Assembly (NCBI GenBank): GCA_944472155.2
Contig: OX235271.1
Coordinates: 27,474,977-27,538,976 of the forward strand
Reading direction: 5' to 3'
DNA length: 64,000 nt
DNA from: Trichobilharzia szidati
Lineage: Eukaryota > Platyhelminthes > Trematoda > Strigeidida > Schistosomatidae
Made by a program: the position numbers and the translations under genes. Under the pieces are notes generated by a model that was not told the DNA's origin, made no database searches, and worked only from the letters and a program-made list of their open reading frames with translations. This document shows positions 21,925 through 33,850 of the stretch, one piece after another (the stretch's first letter is position 1; each line of letters opens with the position of its first letter).

Positions 21925-23265
21925 ATGATTATTGTTTCCTTTAATTCCTAGAGGAACACAGGGCTTCAGTCGTGCGCCTCGTTTGCGTTCGGTTCTCTGC
22001 TACAGTCTTCACCTGGCTCCAACTCCAAGTCTACCCACACGTTTTCATCTCCTCTTCACATCACCGCCTCCTCCATGTCACCCTTGTACTGACGACCAAC
22101 TCGCTGCTTCTCTTTCGAGTTCCACTTGAGTGATGGCTTGTCTAGTGATGTCACTTGATGGTTTCCTCAGAGTATGGCCAGCCAATCCATCTCCATTTCT
22201 TCCTGCCTATTTGTTTCACAATCAGTTCCTGCTGAGTTGGTTCGCTCATTGCCAGAGATCTCTGTTGCTGATCTTTTCTGGCCGGCCTGCCATCTGATCT
22301 TGAGTGGTATTGAGCGAAGACAACTGTTAATGAAGATCTGTGGTTTGTTTGAGATGCTCTTGATGACGCGCAGTGCAAGTGTCTGATCGCATGGTGAGAA
22401 GCGCTGACTTCACATTGGAGTTGAAAATCTGGATCTTATTTTTTATGCTGAGTGATGTTGACCTCCACACAGACTTGAGAGTAATGAAAGCTTGTCTTGC
22501 TTTTCCGATTCTTGCTTTGATATCCTCGTCAAATCCATCGGCCTGTAGTTGAAACGATGCTTCCCAGGTAGGTAAAAGAGGTTGTTTCTTTCAGGTTCCT
22601 CCCATTTATGCTGTTGTTGTTGTGGCTGTTGATGGTGTTGCTCAGGAATCTTCATCACCTCTGTTTTCTGTATGTTCACCTGAACTCCCTCCTATCTTTG
22701 ATGCTTCTTCTGCCAACTTGTTGCTTTTCGTTTGCATATCTTCCAGTTTGTGGGAAATCAGACATATATATGTCATCGGTGAAGTCCATATCCTCCAAGT
22801 TTTTTGTGTGAGTCCATTTTACGCCTGTTTCCTCATTGCCCACCGCTGTTTGTCGCATTATCCAATCTACTGCAATCAGGAAAATCATTAGTGATAGTAG
22901 GCATCCAGCTTGTCTTACTCCTGTCCTCACTCCGAAGGATTCCGTAAGCATCCCGTTGTGGATTATTTGGCTTGCAGCATTGTCGTACAGCTGTTGGATG
23001 CGATGTATAATTGTCGGTGGCACCCCGTAGTAGCGAAGTAGTTGCCAAATTACCTCTCGATCGACGCTGCACTATCGAAGGCCTTTTCAAAGTCGATGAA
23101 GTTGAGATAGAGAGGTGACTGCCATTCCAGGCTTTGTTCAATGATGATCCGTAATGTGACGATCTGATCAATACATGACTTGTTTCTCCTGAATCCAGCC
23201 TGTTCCGGTCGAAGTTTTTCATCTAGGGCATGTTTGATTCTCTCTCTCTTCGATATTGTCTTCAG
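21925..23265 (-). mobile_element. RTE-2 copy, 5'-truncated and frameshifted
   Basis: From the 5' side on minus: LDSGETSHVLIRS-type (RPEQAGFRRNKSC in the other frame), AFDSxDREV, YGVPPTIIHRIQQLYDNAASQIIHNG, GVRTGVRQAGCLLS, DFTDDIYM (motif C), NIQKTEVMKIPEQHHQQPQQQQ, CRRKW-type WRWIGW, and the 3' end rich in AATAAT after CCTCTAGGAATTAAAGG. Members of this subfamily end CTGAAGCCCTGTGTTCCTC rather than the RTE-1 form. At least four frame breaks. Confidence 0.88.
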
Positions 23266-23567
23266 GTTATCCTGATATGATTTACTTAACGATAGGTAGT
23301 AGGGGAATCTATAACTGACATTTCCTATTGAGTTATGAAATGTGATAGCATAATGAGATTATTCTCTCAAAATTATTGATAAAATCATCGTATTGCGACC
23401 TAATAAAGCCTCAGTAGTGATGTTTATTTAAATTTATAGATGAGAATAGGTGTATTAAGTATTCCGTGATAGTCCTGACTTGAAGACGTTACATAGCAAT
23501 ACCTGATATAGCTGATAGAATTTACCATTTAATGGAATGATAACAGACACTGTAATTATTTGTTTCA

Positions 23568-23850
23568 TTATTATTCCCTGAGGTTTCAAGTGTAACATAG
23601 GGCTTCACCAGTAGGTTTGTGTTTCACTGTGTTCTTTGCTCTCATTCTTAGCTTGCTCCAGTATTGCCTAAATCATTTTATTTTGCTCCTCTCCATGAGA
23701 ACGTCAGAATCCTTAGTTGTTTCCTATTCCAATTCAGTCCCAGAGCCTGGCGACTTTACCCAACAGTTTCATCAGCGTATGCCCAATCCATCTCCATATA
23801 CTTCTGCATATTTGTTGAGCAATAGGTTTGTAACAACCATAGGCGATTAG
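23568..23850 (-). mobile_element. diverged RTE 3' end
   Basis: Begins on plus with ATTATTATTCCCTGAGG and TGTAACATAGGGCTTC, the complement of the RTE 3' terminus, and continues with CCCAATCCATCTCCATAT (complement of the KWRWIGH region). Confidence 0.6.
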
Positions 23851-24004
23851 TTGTAGTCTGAACGCAGGAGACCGATCTCTGCATCCTAGTATATAGATGT
23901 CTGAAACTTTCTTGAGAAACTCACAGCCATAAAACACTCCAAAGACATCAAAAAGCCGATTATTATCCGTTGACAGGTCTATGTGGTTATATTCAGCAAC
24001 AATT

Positions 24005-24232
24005 TTTTTATTTTTTTATTTCTATTCCTTCACGTTCCCAGTAGAGGCTTGAAGTTTCTGTAGCAGCGGTGATTATTTTTACAGGATGGGGCTGCTAGCC
24101 TCATGCCCACCCTCTCCTTTTTACCAGTAATACCACTGGCTTAGCGAGGTAAAGGAGTGCGTCAGCCGGGGATCGTACCCAGACCTTGTGTATGGTCGGC
24201 AAGCGTCTTAACCGCTGTGCCACCGACTCACA
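24005..24232 (-). mobile_element. SINE-B copy
   Basis: Read on minus: tRNA-like head (TCGGTGGCACAGCGGTTAAG, anticodon-arm region, GGTACGATCCCC) then GGTGGGCATGAGGCTAGCAG, GCTACAGAAACTTCAAGCCT and an A-rich end. Length about 228 bp, equal to the TSD-bounded copies at 53341 and 60811. Confidence 0.85.
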
Positions 24233-24609
24233 ATTCAGCAACAATAATAACATCAAGAACTCAAAATTGCCTCATCAATGCCGTCAGGCAGATTAACAGA
24301 TAAATTAGGTTTCTGAGTACAAAGCAAGTACTGTAGAATAAAATTCAATAACCAGAATTCAACCATAAGACGTTCCTTAGAATCAAGTAGAATATTTCAA
24401 ACTAGTTGGGACCAAAACTCTGCCAGCAAGAGTCACACACCAATACTTCCTGCAAACATTCCAGTGTCAGAATAACGCTGATTCACTCAAACAAAATCAC
24501 ACTGTTAAACAACACACTATGAATATCAATCATTACACAACCACAAGAACAAGGATGAGAATTAGAGATTAATAGTAAGGATCAAGTGTACATATGATAT
24601 GTAAATGTG

Positions 24610-25495
24610 GGAAAAATGATATACAGCTGGCTCCAAAATTGCCCAAACTCGCTCATATCTTCTCGCCAAACGATCTCCTCCATGTCACCCTCGCACCAAC
24701 GACTCATCGTTGCTTTCCATCCGAATTCCACTGGAGCAACGGCCTCGCGCGCGATATCATTCGACGGCCTCCTCCATGTACGCCTAATCAATCTTTATTT
24801 GGTTGGTTTTTTCCACTGCAGAGTTTCTTGTTACTTATTCTTTCTGGCCGGTCATTTGATCTTTAGTATAATCCAACAAAGTGAGCGGTTATTGATAAAA
24901 GTCTGCAGTGAGCTGCTGGAAATCCGTTTTGTGACGCGCACTGCAAGTTTCTGATCCGTATAGAAGGACTGACTTAAAATTGGTGTTGATAATCAGAATC
25001 TTGTTGTTTATACTGTCTAATTACATAAGATTTCTTCCACACTGATTTCGCGTTGATGGAGGTGTATCTTGCCTTTCCGATTCTGGTCAGCTTTGACATC
25101 TTCATCAGTTCCGACTGCTTGTAGTTGAAAAGCTGTTTCTTAGATAAGTGAAGGAAGTACCCTATGTCGAATCTCTCCAGTTGATAGTGACTAGTGCTGG
25201 TTGTTGTTGTTGTTGTTGTTGGTTGGTTGGTTGGTTATCTTGATCACCACCATCTTCTCTTTGTTCACCTGGTGTCCCGTCTTCGCTCCATGCTTCTTCA
25301 GCCAGTTTGTTGGCTTTCACCCGTTAGTCTTCCAGTTTGTGTGAGATTAGCCATATATCATCTGCGAAATCCAGATCTTCTAGAGTCTTCTTATCGGTGG
25401 TTCAACGTATTCCTGTCTTCGCGCTCACATGCACAGTCTGACGCATGATCCAATCAGTCCACCACAATTAAGAATACCATCGATGACAATTGGCG
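24610..25495 (-). mobile_element. RTE fragment, diverged
   Basis: Complement of RTE segments in order: GACTGATTGGATCATGCGTC, DDIWLISHKL-type near 25345, a CAA repeat near 25200-25220, CTTCACTTATCTAAG, AGTCCTTCTATACGG, TGGAGGAGGCCGTCGAATG and GGGTGACATGGAGGAGATC. The terminal 3' end is missing on the left. All frames broken. Confidence 0.75.
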
Positions 25496-25818
25496 GCCTT
25501 GTCAATAGAAGTTTGGAAAACAGAAAGATTGAGTGAAGAAATATTTACTTTTCAATTAGATCCTCATCTCTGGCTCTACTCTAATATACACGTATAGCAT
25601 TTTTATTACAATACACAACAATTTAACAAACAAGTGGTGATATGTTTGTTAACAATAATTAAACAGTGTCAAAATGTCAATGGGTTGATAATTAACGCAG
25701 AAAATCAATACACATTTAAAAAGTAGAAATGGATAGAATAAATTAATTTTACAAGAAAAACACGTAATTAAAGATGAAGTGGTCAAAATAAAAATAAAAT
25801 AATTTAGACAATTATAAT

Positions 25819-26352
25819 TTAATAGGGGGAGGGGGGCGACGTAGTCCTGTTTATGGATTCTTGTAACGATGGCCAAGGTAAGGAAAGTGGCTGTACAAAT
25901 TTCTTCTGTACACATAGGCTTGGTTTCTTCTGGTGGATTCCGATTGCTTCAGCTGTCTGTAGAAGACGAACTCGTAGAGCAAAGTTAAGATTAGTCGGAA
26001 TGGGATAAATTATTTTAAATGCAGTATTCACATCAACCTTGTGCTCAGTATCAACAAGGTGTGCTAAAATAGAACTACGAATAGATCTTGTTTGTCCCTT
26101 GCTTAACCACGCTGGATGATGTTCAGAAATACGACGATGAAACTGCCTAATTGTACGCCCAATGTAGCTGGCTCCGCAGCTGCAGTCAAACTGGTAGACA
26201 CACATAGAAGAGGCAAAATTAGGTAGTTTATCCTTATTTCTCGAACGTATAGTAGGGGTGGTTTTGAAGAGACAACATACGTCTGCTGCATAATAAGCTC
26301 TTTTAACTGCATTCTTCAAGCGCTGTGTTGATTTCGCTGATGTTGTCACCAA
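25819..26352 (-). pseudogene. PLE-3 GIY-YIG endonuclease
   Basis: Residues about 25-55 are VKRAYYAADVCCLFKTTPTI; the core is CVYQFDCSCGASYIGRTIRQ followed by FHRRISEHHPAWLSKG. The Tyr of VYQF and the Tyr-Ile-Gly of SYIG fit GIY-YIG, with the Cys-x-Cys insert typical of PLE endonucleases, a catalytic-position Arg (GRT) and Glu-His-His. SSILAHLVDTEHKVD follows. The frame is open for 177 residues and its domain looks complete, but it is detached from the RT by a frameshift. Confidence 0.9.
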
Positions 26353-26842
26353 GGAACTGCAATTTTATGAACATTAGTTTCTTCGAAACGGTAGCAATAC
26401 TGACTCTCCTTGGTGCTGAATTCATCTTCTTCCCAATAAATTTATCTGGATAACCATTTTTTCTAAGTAATTCTTTAATAATCTTAAGCTCCTCATTGAG
26501 GCAGTCGTCTGAACAGATTAACTTAGCTCTATGAACCAGACACTTTACCAGGTTACGTTTATATTTCAAAGGTACAAAACTCAAAAAATGAGTGTACTGA
26601 CCTGTTGTTGAAGGTTTCCTATACACACTCCTTCTTAGTGTGCCATCATCTTTCCTTGCCATGAAAACGTCTAGGAATGAGATACTGTCATTACTTTCTT
26701 TCTCTATGGTAAAGTTTATTTCTGAATGGGAATCATTAAGCTTGTCAAGGATATTCATTGCATCATTATCGTCTTTCATAACCACAAATGTGTCATCCAT
26801 ATATCGACAGTAGAAATCCATGTCATTAATTACTCCTTTCAT
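26303..26842 (-). pseudogene. PLE-3 reverse transcriptase C-terminal part
   Basis: The 179-residue frame contains DFYCRYMDDTFVVMKDD (motif C, both Asp), INFTIEKESNDSISFLDVFM, RRSVYRKPSTTGQYTHFLSF and KYKRNLVKCLVHRAKLICSD, ending in the pre-endonuclease linker (LLRKNGYPDKFI). Motifs A and B are absent because the element is truncated. Relative to PLE-2 the thumb spacing is the same but residues differ widely. Confidence 0.88.
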
Positions 26843-26929
26843 TGGTCCATTCTCTAATACATAGTCTCACCACCAGTTCTGAGGGAAACATGTCAACTCA
26901 AGCTTTCCTTGAAATCTCCTAAGCGGTGA

Positions 26930-27070
26930 TATTGTTTTCACACACACACACAAAACCTTTCCTTTTTCTCCCAGCTTATTACCAAAGAGTAAGCCAGGTG
27001 ATGTTTAGCAGTGAGTCGGCTGAGATTCAAACTCAAACTTCCTGAACAGCTGATGAGCTTCAGCATCTCA
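26930..27070 (-). mobile_element. possible diverged SINE-B
   Basis: CCTTTCCTTTTTCTCCCAGC, GTGAGTCGGCTGAGATTCAA and neighbours follow the minus SINE-B order but with heavy decay. Confidence 0.3.
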
Positions 27071-27935
27071 GTTAACTTTCGTAGAAGTCTACTTCCCACT
27101 TCTGACTAGAATGAATCGACTGTATGACTTTTAATATCAAAATCTGAAAACAAATGATCCGTTATATATATATATATTTTTTGCTTTCACTATAAATGCC
27201 CTTATCTATTTGGTACTAGTGAGTTAGACACATATATATATATAAATACCCTAAGAGATACATATTTTCCTCTATGATGATTTAGCGTCCATTATATTTT
27301 TATGACTTATATCTCATTTGTTACCGTTTTTACTGTTCAAAACACACAACACACTTTGATAAATTATCACTCATATATATGTATATATTTATTGAATGAT
27401 TAATTCATGCGGTGATAAAAGAAAAAGAAGGAAAAAAAAGGAATAACATCAACGCATTTACAGAACGCGCTATGCGCACTTCTAAGTTTATAATGCATTA
27501 TTATATATGTACATATATATACACCTAAATATCTGTAAATATGTACGGTTGACTTCCGACTCAGATTTGCTTAGTTAGGTACACATAATTAGTGAATATA
27601 TTCCAGTGATTTCACTTCCAATCAATACATCATATATATACAGACAGATATATTTGTCATACATAGAAAAAGTGAACTTAAAAGACTACGAGACTATTGT
27701 AATGTCTGTTTGTTATACAATAACTTGTGGTTAGTGTACATTGTTTCCCCCGTTACTTAATTATTAGTTCTAGTTTACTTTTTCCATTAATATTGTGTGT
27801 GATATAGAAACAATTGGAGAGAAAATGATTTGTATAAAAACGAAGACAAGAAAAAGTCGTCAGAAGTGTTAGTTAATATTGTTATTTTAGTATGACTTCT
27901 ATTCTGTACAATACTAATATAGAAAAAAGGACGCA
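27071..27935. other. AT-rich microsatellite-bearing interval
   Basis: Several TA tracts (about 27163-27178, 27232-27243) and general AT richness. No gene. Confidence 0.4.
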
Positions 27936-27939
27936 CTGA

Positions 27940-29240
27940 GTACAGAACTCCAACCAGAACAAGCTGGATTCAGGAAAGGCAAATCATGTCCTGAGCAAAT
28001 TGCAACTCTACGCATCATCACCGAACAAAGCATGGAATGGCAATCAAACCTCTACCTCAACTTCATAGACTTTGAGAAGGTATTCGACAGCGTTGACAGC
28101 GAAGTAATTTCGAAACTGCTCGAGTACTACGGCGTACCCAAATATTCATCAATCTTAATCAACAGCTGTACAACAACGGTACATGTCAAGTGATCCACAA
28201 CAGAAAACTCAGCGAGGCGTTTGGAGTAATCACAGGAGTCAGGCAAGGGTGCTTATTATCACCAATGATATTCTTAATTGTGGTGGACTGGATTATGCGT
28301 CAGACAGTGGGAAACGAGAAGATAGGGATTCTATCCTGGACCGACGTGAAGAATCTAGAAGACCTGGATTTCGTGCGTGGATGATTTATGTTTGATGTCA
28401 CACAAAATCGAAGAATTACAAGCGAAAACCGACAAACTGGTCGAAGAAGCAGCCAGCGAAGACAGGACTGCAGGTGAACATAGGTAAGATGGAGGTTATG
28501 AAAATAAACAACCGACAACAACAACAACAACAACAACAAGAGCAGCAAGATCCATCGCCAATCACCATCAACGGGAGGGATTTGAAAGAGGTTACCTCAT
28601 TCATTCACTTATCTAAGGAGCATTGTATCAACTACAGGAAGAACGCACGAGGATGTCAAATCGAGAATCGGGAAGGCGAGAAACACATTCGTCAACCTGA
28701 AACCAATCTGGAAATCTTCGTCACTCAACTCAGCATCAACAAAAAATTCCGATTTTCAATACAAACGTCAAGTCAGTTTTGCTATATGGATCAGAAACTT
28801 GGCGGTGGGTGACAAAGAATATTTCCAACAGCCTGTTGCAGACCTCCATCAACAACTGTCTTCGCTGGCTGTATACTGAAGATCAGATGACCGGAAAGAA
28901 TCACCAACAAGAAACTATGGGAAGAAACTAAACAAGAACCAAACACTCAAGAAATATGCAGAATAAAGTGGAGATGGATTGGACACTCGCTGAGGAGGCC
29001 GTTGGGTGATATCGTGCGTCAGGCCAACTCTCGAGTGGAACCTGGAATGGAAGCGGCTAGTGGGACGTCGAAGGGTGACATGGAGTAGATCGTTTGAAGA
29101 GGAATTGCAATAGTATGGATTAACATGGATGCAGGTGAAAAGTACAGCAGAAGACAGAAACGAGTGGAGATGTGTAGGTGAAGCCATATATTCCCCTAAG
29201 TACCCAAGGGAACAATCATAATGTGATAATAATAAACGTT
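27940..29240 (+). mobile_element. RTE-1 copy, dead; one arm of an inverted duplication
   Basis: Begins in RPEQAGFRKGKSC, then NLYLNFIDFEKVFDSVDSEV (motif A), GVRQGCLLSPMIFLIVVDWI (motif B), decayed motif C near 28370, a CAA repeat (28515-28540) coding polyGln, ITINGRDLKEV, CILKIRWPE-type region and the 3' end near 29190-29240. Multiple frameshifts. Its second half is nearly identical, lesions included, to 30880-31965 on the other strand. Confidence 0.9.
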
Positions 29241-29414
29241 CCTTTAAAAGATAATTATGACAGCGATCCTTAAAGCTAGTTTACGCATGATTTTCACAGT
29301 GTGTTTTCCACTCCAACTTAAAGATCCACAGGTGGAAACAAAAATACGTTGGCGGTAGAGGCTGACAGAGAAGACAGAGTTGATGAAGATGCCTGGTTAA
29401 TAATAACAACAACA

Positions 29415-29660
29415 ACATGAGTCCGAGGTTCAGCAGTAGAGTGCTGCTCGACCATGCACGTGGTCCCGGTTTGAGTTCCAGCCGGCGCCTACCTTTACCC
29501 TCCCCCGCCTTGCCGGTTATAATTCCCCAAAAGAGGGGAAGTTAGGTATGATGCTAGCAGCCGCACCCTGCAAAACAACTCCACTGCTACTGAAACTTTA
29601 AAGCTAGAAGTTGAAGCTCTATGTTCCAGTGGCAACGCGGAGGAATGAAAAAATTGCAAC
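29415..29660 (+). mobile_element. diverged SINE-B copy
   Basis: Head AGTCCGAGGTTCAGCAGTAGAGTG, CCATGCACGTGGTCCCGG, GAGTTCCAGC, then GCAAAACAACTCCACTGC, GAAACTTTAAAGC and GAAGCTCTATGTTCCAGTGG with an A-rich end. Confidence 0.65.
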
Positions 29661-30255
29661 AACAAAGATCAGTCACGTATCTAGGCAGCGTCGTTTCAAC
29701 TACAGCCGGCACAAAAATGGGGAAGTTAAAGCCAGCTAGGATCAGAAAAGCATGATAGACTTTCATTAATCTGAAATCAGTGTGAAAATCTACGGCAGTT
29801 GGCATAAGGGACAAGATTCGGATTTCAATCACCAAAACCAAATCAGTCCTTCTGTATGGTTAGAGAACTTGATGCGTTATGGAAAGCATTTCCAACAGGC
29901 AACACTGAATCTTCATCAGTCGCAGTCTTCGATGGCTGTATACTAAAGATCGAATGAACAGAGAAGATTAGCAACAATGAACTTTGGCAACCAACCAAAC
30001 AAAATGCAGAAGGAAATGAAGTTGGATTGGGCACACACTGGGGCGACCGTTGAGTGACATTCCAGTGGAATCCGATTCAGAAACGGTGAGTTGGGCATCC
30101 AAAGGTGGTGTGTAGGAGACCATGTGAGGCGAAGTCGAGAATTTGTTCACAGTCGTGTAGTCAACTTGGAAAGACTCCAGAGAATAGGTTGAAATACGAA
30201 CGAGTTCTAGAAGCCCTTAATTTTACTCGGAGCCCAAGGGAATAATAATTATATT
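29661..30255 (+). mobile_element. diverged RTE 3' fragment
   Basis: GTATCTAGGCAGCGTCGTTTCAACTAC-type sequence (YLGSIVSTT), CTTTCATTAATCTGAAATCA, TTCTGTATGGTTAGAGAAC, GTTGGATTGGGCACACACTG and the end GAGCCCAAGGGAATAATAAT give the standard order. Heavily mutated. Confidence 0.7.
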
Positions 30256-30469
30256 AACCTGTAAATTATACTTATATAAAGCGGCATTTCTCCCTAGTGA
30301 TGGAGTGCATTTTGATACAAACACCTAGGCTGGTGGATTAAATAATGTCAGTGTAACAGTCCTGTTGTCAACTCGTGAAAAAACCCGTAATCAGTTAAAT
30401 CCCCGCGAATCACCACTTGATAATTCATCTGCTGTTCACTGGTCACTGGCTCCATACTGGAGGTAAACT

Positions 30470-30775
30470 GGAGTTCCGGTGAGAAGTCGTAACCAACGGA
30501 ATTCACCGAGTTAGTCAAAAGAACAGTTACTCGCCCATAACACTGGCTGAGAGTTGCACTAAATATCGAAAACTGGCATGTATAGGAAATCATGACGAAA
30601 TAGATAGGCTGAATAATCTACAAATTTGCGCTGTAACCAGGAGATCCTGTGTTTGAATCCCGGTTGGCACGTAATGCTGAAGAGCTCCTCAAAATACAAT
30701 GAACCAGCCGTCTAGTACTCTGTGGCGTTCAAACGATCTTTTAACTACTGTCAGCTGCCAAAGAAACCTGAAATA
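30470..30775 (+). mobile_element. SINE-A copy, old
   Basis: Leader GGTGAGAAGTCGTAACCAAC, box B GTTTGAATCCCGG, ribozyme trace GTAATGCTGAAGAGCTCC, then CTAGTACTC. Stem II and GAAA are lost. Confidence 0.65.
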
Positions 30776-30879
30776 AATAAATAAAATGTTTAAAATAATA
30801 AGACTCCAAAACCAGAAAGTTAATAGTATATGAAGGTATGTAATTCTAATACTATAAATACGTCGCTAATCACTTATTA

Positions 30880-31965
30880 TTATTATTGTTCCCTTGGGTT
30901 CCTAGTGGAACATAGGGCTTCAAATGCACGGCTTCACTTGCTGCCTTCTGCTGTACTTTTCACCTGCATCCATGTTAATCCAAACTGTTTCAATTCCTCT
31001 TCAAACGATCTACTCCATGTCACCCTTCGACGTCCCACTAGCCGCTTCCATTCCAGGTTCCACTCGAGAGTTGGCCTGACGCACGATATCACCCAACGGC
31101 CTCCTCAGCGAGTGTCCAATCCATCTCCACTTTATTCTGCATATTTCTTGAGTGTTTGGTTCTTGTTTAGTTTCTTCCCATAGTTTCTTGTTGGTGATTC
31201 TTTCCGGTCATCTGATCTTCAGTATACAGCCAGCGAAGACAGTTGTTGATGGAGGTCTGCAACAGGCTGTTGGAAATATTCTTTGTCACCCACCGCCAAG
31301 TTTCTGATCCATATAGCAAAACTGACTTGACGTTTGTATTGAAAATCGGAATTTTTTGTTGATGCTGAGTTGAGTGACGAAGATTTCCAGATTGGTTTCA
31401 GGTTGACGAATGTGTTTCTCGCCTTCCCGATTCTCGATTTGACATCCTCGTGCGTTCTTCCTGTAGTTGATACAATGCTCCTTAGATAAGTGAATGAATG
31501 AGGTAACCTCTTTCAAATCCCTCCCGTTGATGGTGATTGGCGATGGATCTTGCTGCTCTTGTTGTTGTTGTTGTTGTTGTTGTTGTCGGTTGTTTATTTT
31601 CATAACCTCCATCTTACCTATGTTCACCTGCAGTCCTGTCTTCGCTGGCTGCTTCTTCGACCAGTTTGTCGGTTTTCGCTTGTAATTCTTCGATTTTGTG
31701 TGACATCAAACATAAATCATCCACGCACGAAATCCAGGTCTTCTAGATTCTTGACGTCGGTCCAGGATATCCCTGTCTTCTCGTTTCCCACTATCTGATG
31801 CATAATCCAGTCCACCACAATTGGGAATATCATTGGTGATAATAAGCACCCTTTTCTGACTCCTGTGATTACTCGAAACGCCTCTCTGAGTTTTCCGTTG
31901 TGGATCACTTGACATGTACCGTTGTCGTGCAGCTGTTGAATAAGGTTGCTAATCATTTGCAGACC
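30880..31965 (-). mobile_element. RTE-1 copy, other arm of the inverted duplication
   Basis: The minus frame at 31627-31286 matches that at 28474-28812 residue for residue apart from one extra Gln in the polyGln run, including the aberrant ends SQFCYMDQKLGGG. The upstream part (31915-31706) is also very close. 5' end lies near 31965 where similarity to RTE stops. Confidence 0.9.
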
Positions 31966-32479
31966 ATAAAAAAGGCTTATAGGCCCTATTCACACACATG
32001 TCTTCAAACAACACCAGAACTAAATAGGGTATGGTTGAACCTTTATATGAGGCTATACGAGCATAGATTCTGATAAAATATCTTATGGGCTTACCCAAAG
32101 AGATATAGGGAGAAAGTCAAGAGAAAAGAGAATGTTCATTGTTTGACAGGATGGTTTTAGCCAATTGATTGCAAAAGAATTAAAATATCTATCAACAAAA
32201 ATATCAGATAGTTGGGGCAGAGGCATACACCTCTAAGCTTGCTTAAAGCCTTCAATGTTTTACATAAAATGGCATAGTTTTTTTGAGAAGCCCAGGGAAG
32301 TTTAAAGCAAAACAATGAAGAAGGACCAACGAATGAGAATTTATATTATATTCACCTAATAAAATCAAATTGCATTTTTTAGCTGCCTTCTCAGTTGTTG
32401 AGGAAATCAGATAGCACTACTGTACTTCACATTCGGAAAGTCACATAAAAATGAGACATATACATCAATAAAATACAAT
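31966..32479. other. no recognised feature
   Basis: Sequence between the RTE arm and the next PLE; no ORF of note. Confidence 0.35.
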
Positions 32480-32924
32480 AAAATGAATATCCTAAGGTGT
32501 TTCATTGTTAAATCACCGAAGGCTTTCAGAGCTTTAAAAAATCAATTATTACCCAGATAAATTAGTCAGAAAGTATGTAGAAAAATGTAAAAATTAAAAT
32601 AAAATAAATGATGATAGCAGTGATAGTGATAATAATAATATTAATGATGACATGCATGTCAAACTTACGCAAGATAATGACAACACCAACAATAAGGAAT
32701 CTAAATCATCAGTAGTGATTCCATACAAGGAAGGAACCTCGGAAACCACCTTACGCAGAATTCTTAACAAGGCAGGAATGAAAGTGGCTGGCATTCAAAC
32801 TATCCACAAACTAAATTAGAAACAAGCTTTGTTTTTTAAATGATCCTGTGAAACCCTTAAAACAAAACAGTTTAGTTTATCTGATACCCTGCGATGATTG
32901 TCAGGTCAAAAACATAGGTCAAAC

Positions 32925-33259
32925 TGTAACAACAGAAGACAAGGGTCAGGCAACAGATCGTTTATTAAGGAAATCAAAGCATATTTATATATTTTCATGT
33001 ACATTATTATAGTTTAGTTAAGTAAACAAACACAGTCTTCTGATTGGTTGTTTCTCACTGAAAGTTAATCTTTCATCTCTTTGTGACTGTTCCTTGAATG
33101 TCAGATCATCTATATGTTAACTGTAACCGCCTACGCAAAGTCTGCTGTGGTCGGTTTGAATCAGTCTTTGTTCATATTTTCTCACGACAAATCTTGAGAA
33201 CGTAAACATTGACGTAAAATACTGTCTACCAATTTGGCTAGTAGACAGCTCTCACAACA
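32925..33259. mobile_element. solo LTR (335 bp), probable Gypsy-type
   Basis: An insertion beginning TGTAACAACAG and ending CTCTCACAACA splits the PLE-2 GIY-YIG frame exactly, with AAAC duplicated at 32921-32924 and 33260-33263. TG...CA ends, a 4-bp duplication and no internal coding region fit a solo LTR left by recombination. The superfamily is inferred from duplication length only. Confidence 0.75.
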
Positions 33260-33615
33260 AAACTAGTAGAACAGGGGCAGTCAGACTAGCTGAACATAAA
33301 AACTTAGTAAAATCTGGATTGGTTGATCCAAATAAGATAAGAAATCTAGAGAATAGTTCAGCTATAGCACAGTTACACACAACCATACAATAGGATGGGA
33401 TAGGATGACAGTTTTAAAATCTAATATCACAGGGTGCAGGGAGAGGTTGATAACAGAAGCTTTGTTTATCGAATCAACTGCAAATACATGTAACAGGAAT
33501 GATTCATCACTTGTCCCCGGTATCTGGAAAATTCTACTACCCATACGACAAATAGGAGAAGACAAAAAAAACTATAAAACTCAAGTTTCGAAGTCTTGTG
33601 ATTACAACTGATATG

Positions 33616-33744
33616 TTTTTACCAGTTGATCACGGACCGATATCATTTAGAGATGCATTGAAAACCAGGGAGTACTGAACAGCTGCTGTTTCATCCTAGT
33701 TTGGGAATCATTGGCAGTACGCACCCACTGGGATTCGAACCCAG
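33616..33744 (-). mobile_element. SINE-A 3' fragment (129 bp) with 10-bp TSD
   Basis: AACTGATATG at 33606-33615 and 33745-33754 flank a 5'-truncated minus SINE-A that starts inside box B (GGGATTCGAACCC on plus). It contains a decayed ribozyme block. The target lies in the PLE-2 tail. Confidence 0.85.
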
Positions 33745-33850
33745 AACTGATATGATTATGAACAATAAATTTTGTTCGAAACGTCAATTCCAGTAAATAA
33801 TACTGTTTCACTGTGTGATACATCTAATAAACAAATTAATAAGGAAATAG

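Larger units (their letters stand above)
25810..26860 (-). mobile_element. PLE-3 copy (RT end plus GIY-YIG endonuclease)
   Basis: A third Penelope-like lineage. One frame (26842-26303) holds the RT end, another (26352-25819) the endonuclease; they overlap by 50 bp, so a single frameshift near 26310-26350 separates them. 5'-truncated just upstream of motif C. The lower end is a C-rich tract (about 25826-25835 on minus). Confidence 0.88.
32480..33850 (+). mobile_element. PLE-2 copy with nested solo LTR and nested SINE-A fragment
   Basis: Order on plus: end of RT thumb near 32545-32600, linker (SSVVIPYKEGTSE near 32710), YLIPCDDCQVKNI (GIY-YIG core, interrupted by the LTR at 32925), TSRTGAVRLAEHKNL (33262 on), HNHTIGWDRMTVLKS, ERLITEALFIESTANTCNRN, IWKILLPIRQIGED, then the 3' tail interrupted by SINE-A at 33616 and ending with TTTTGTTCGAAACGTCAATT and TAATAAACAAATTAATA. 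Confidence 0.88.
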
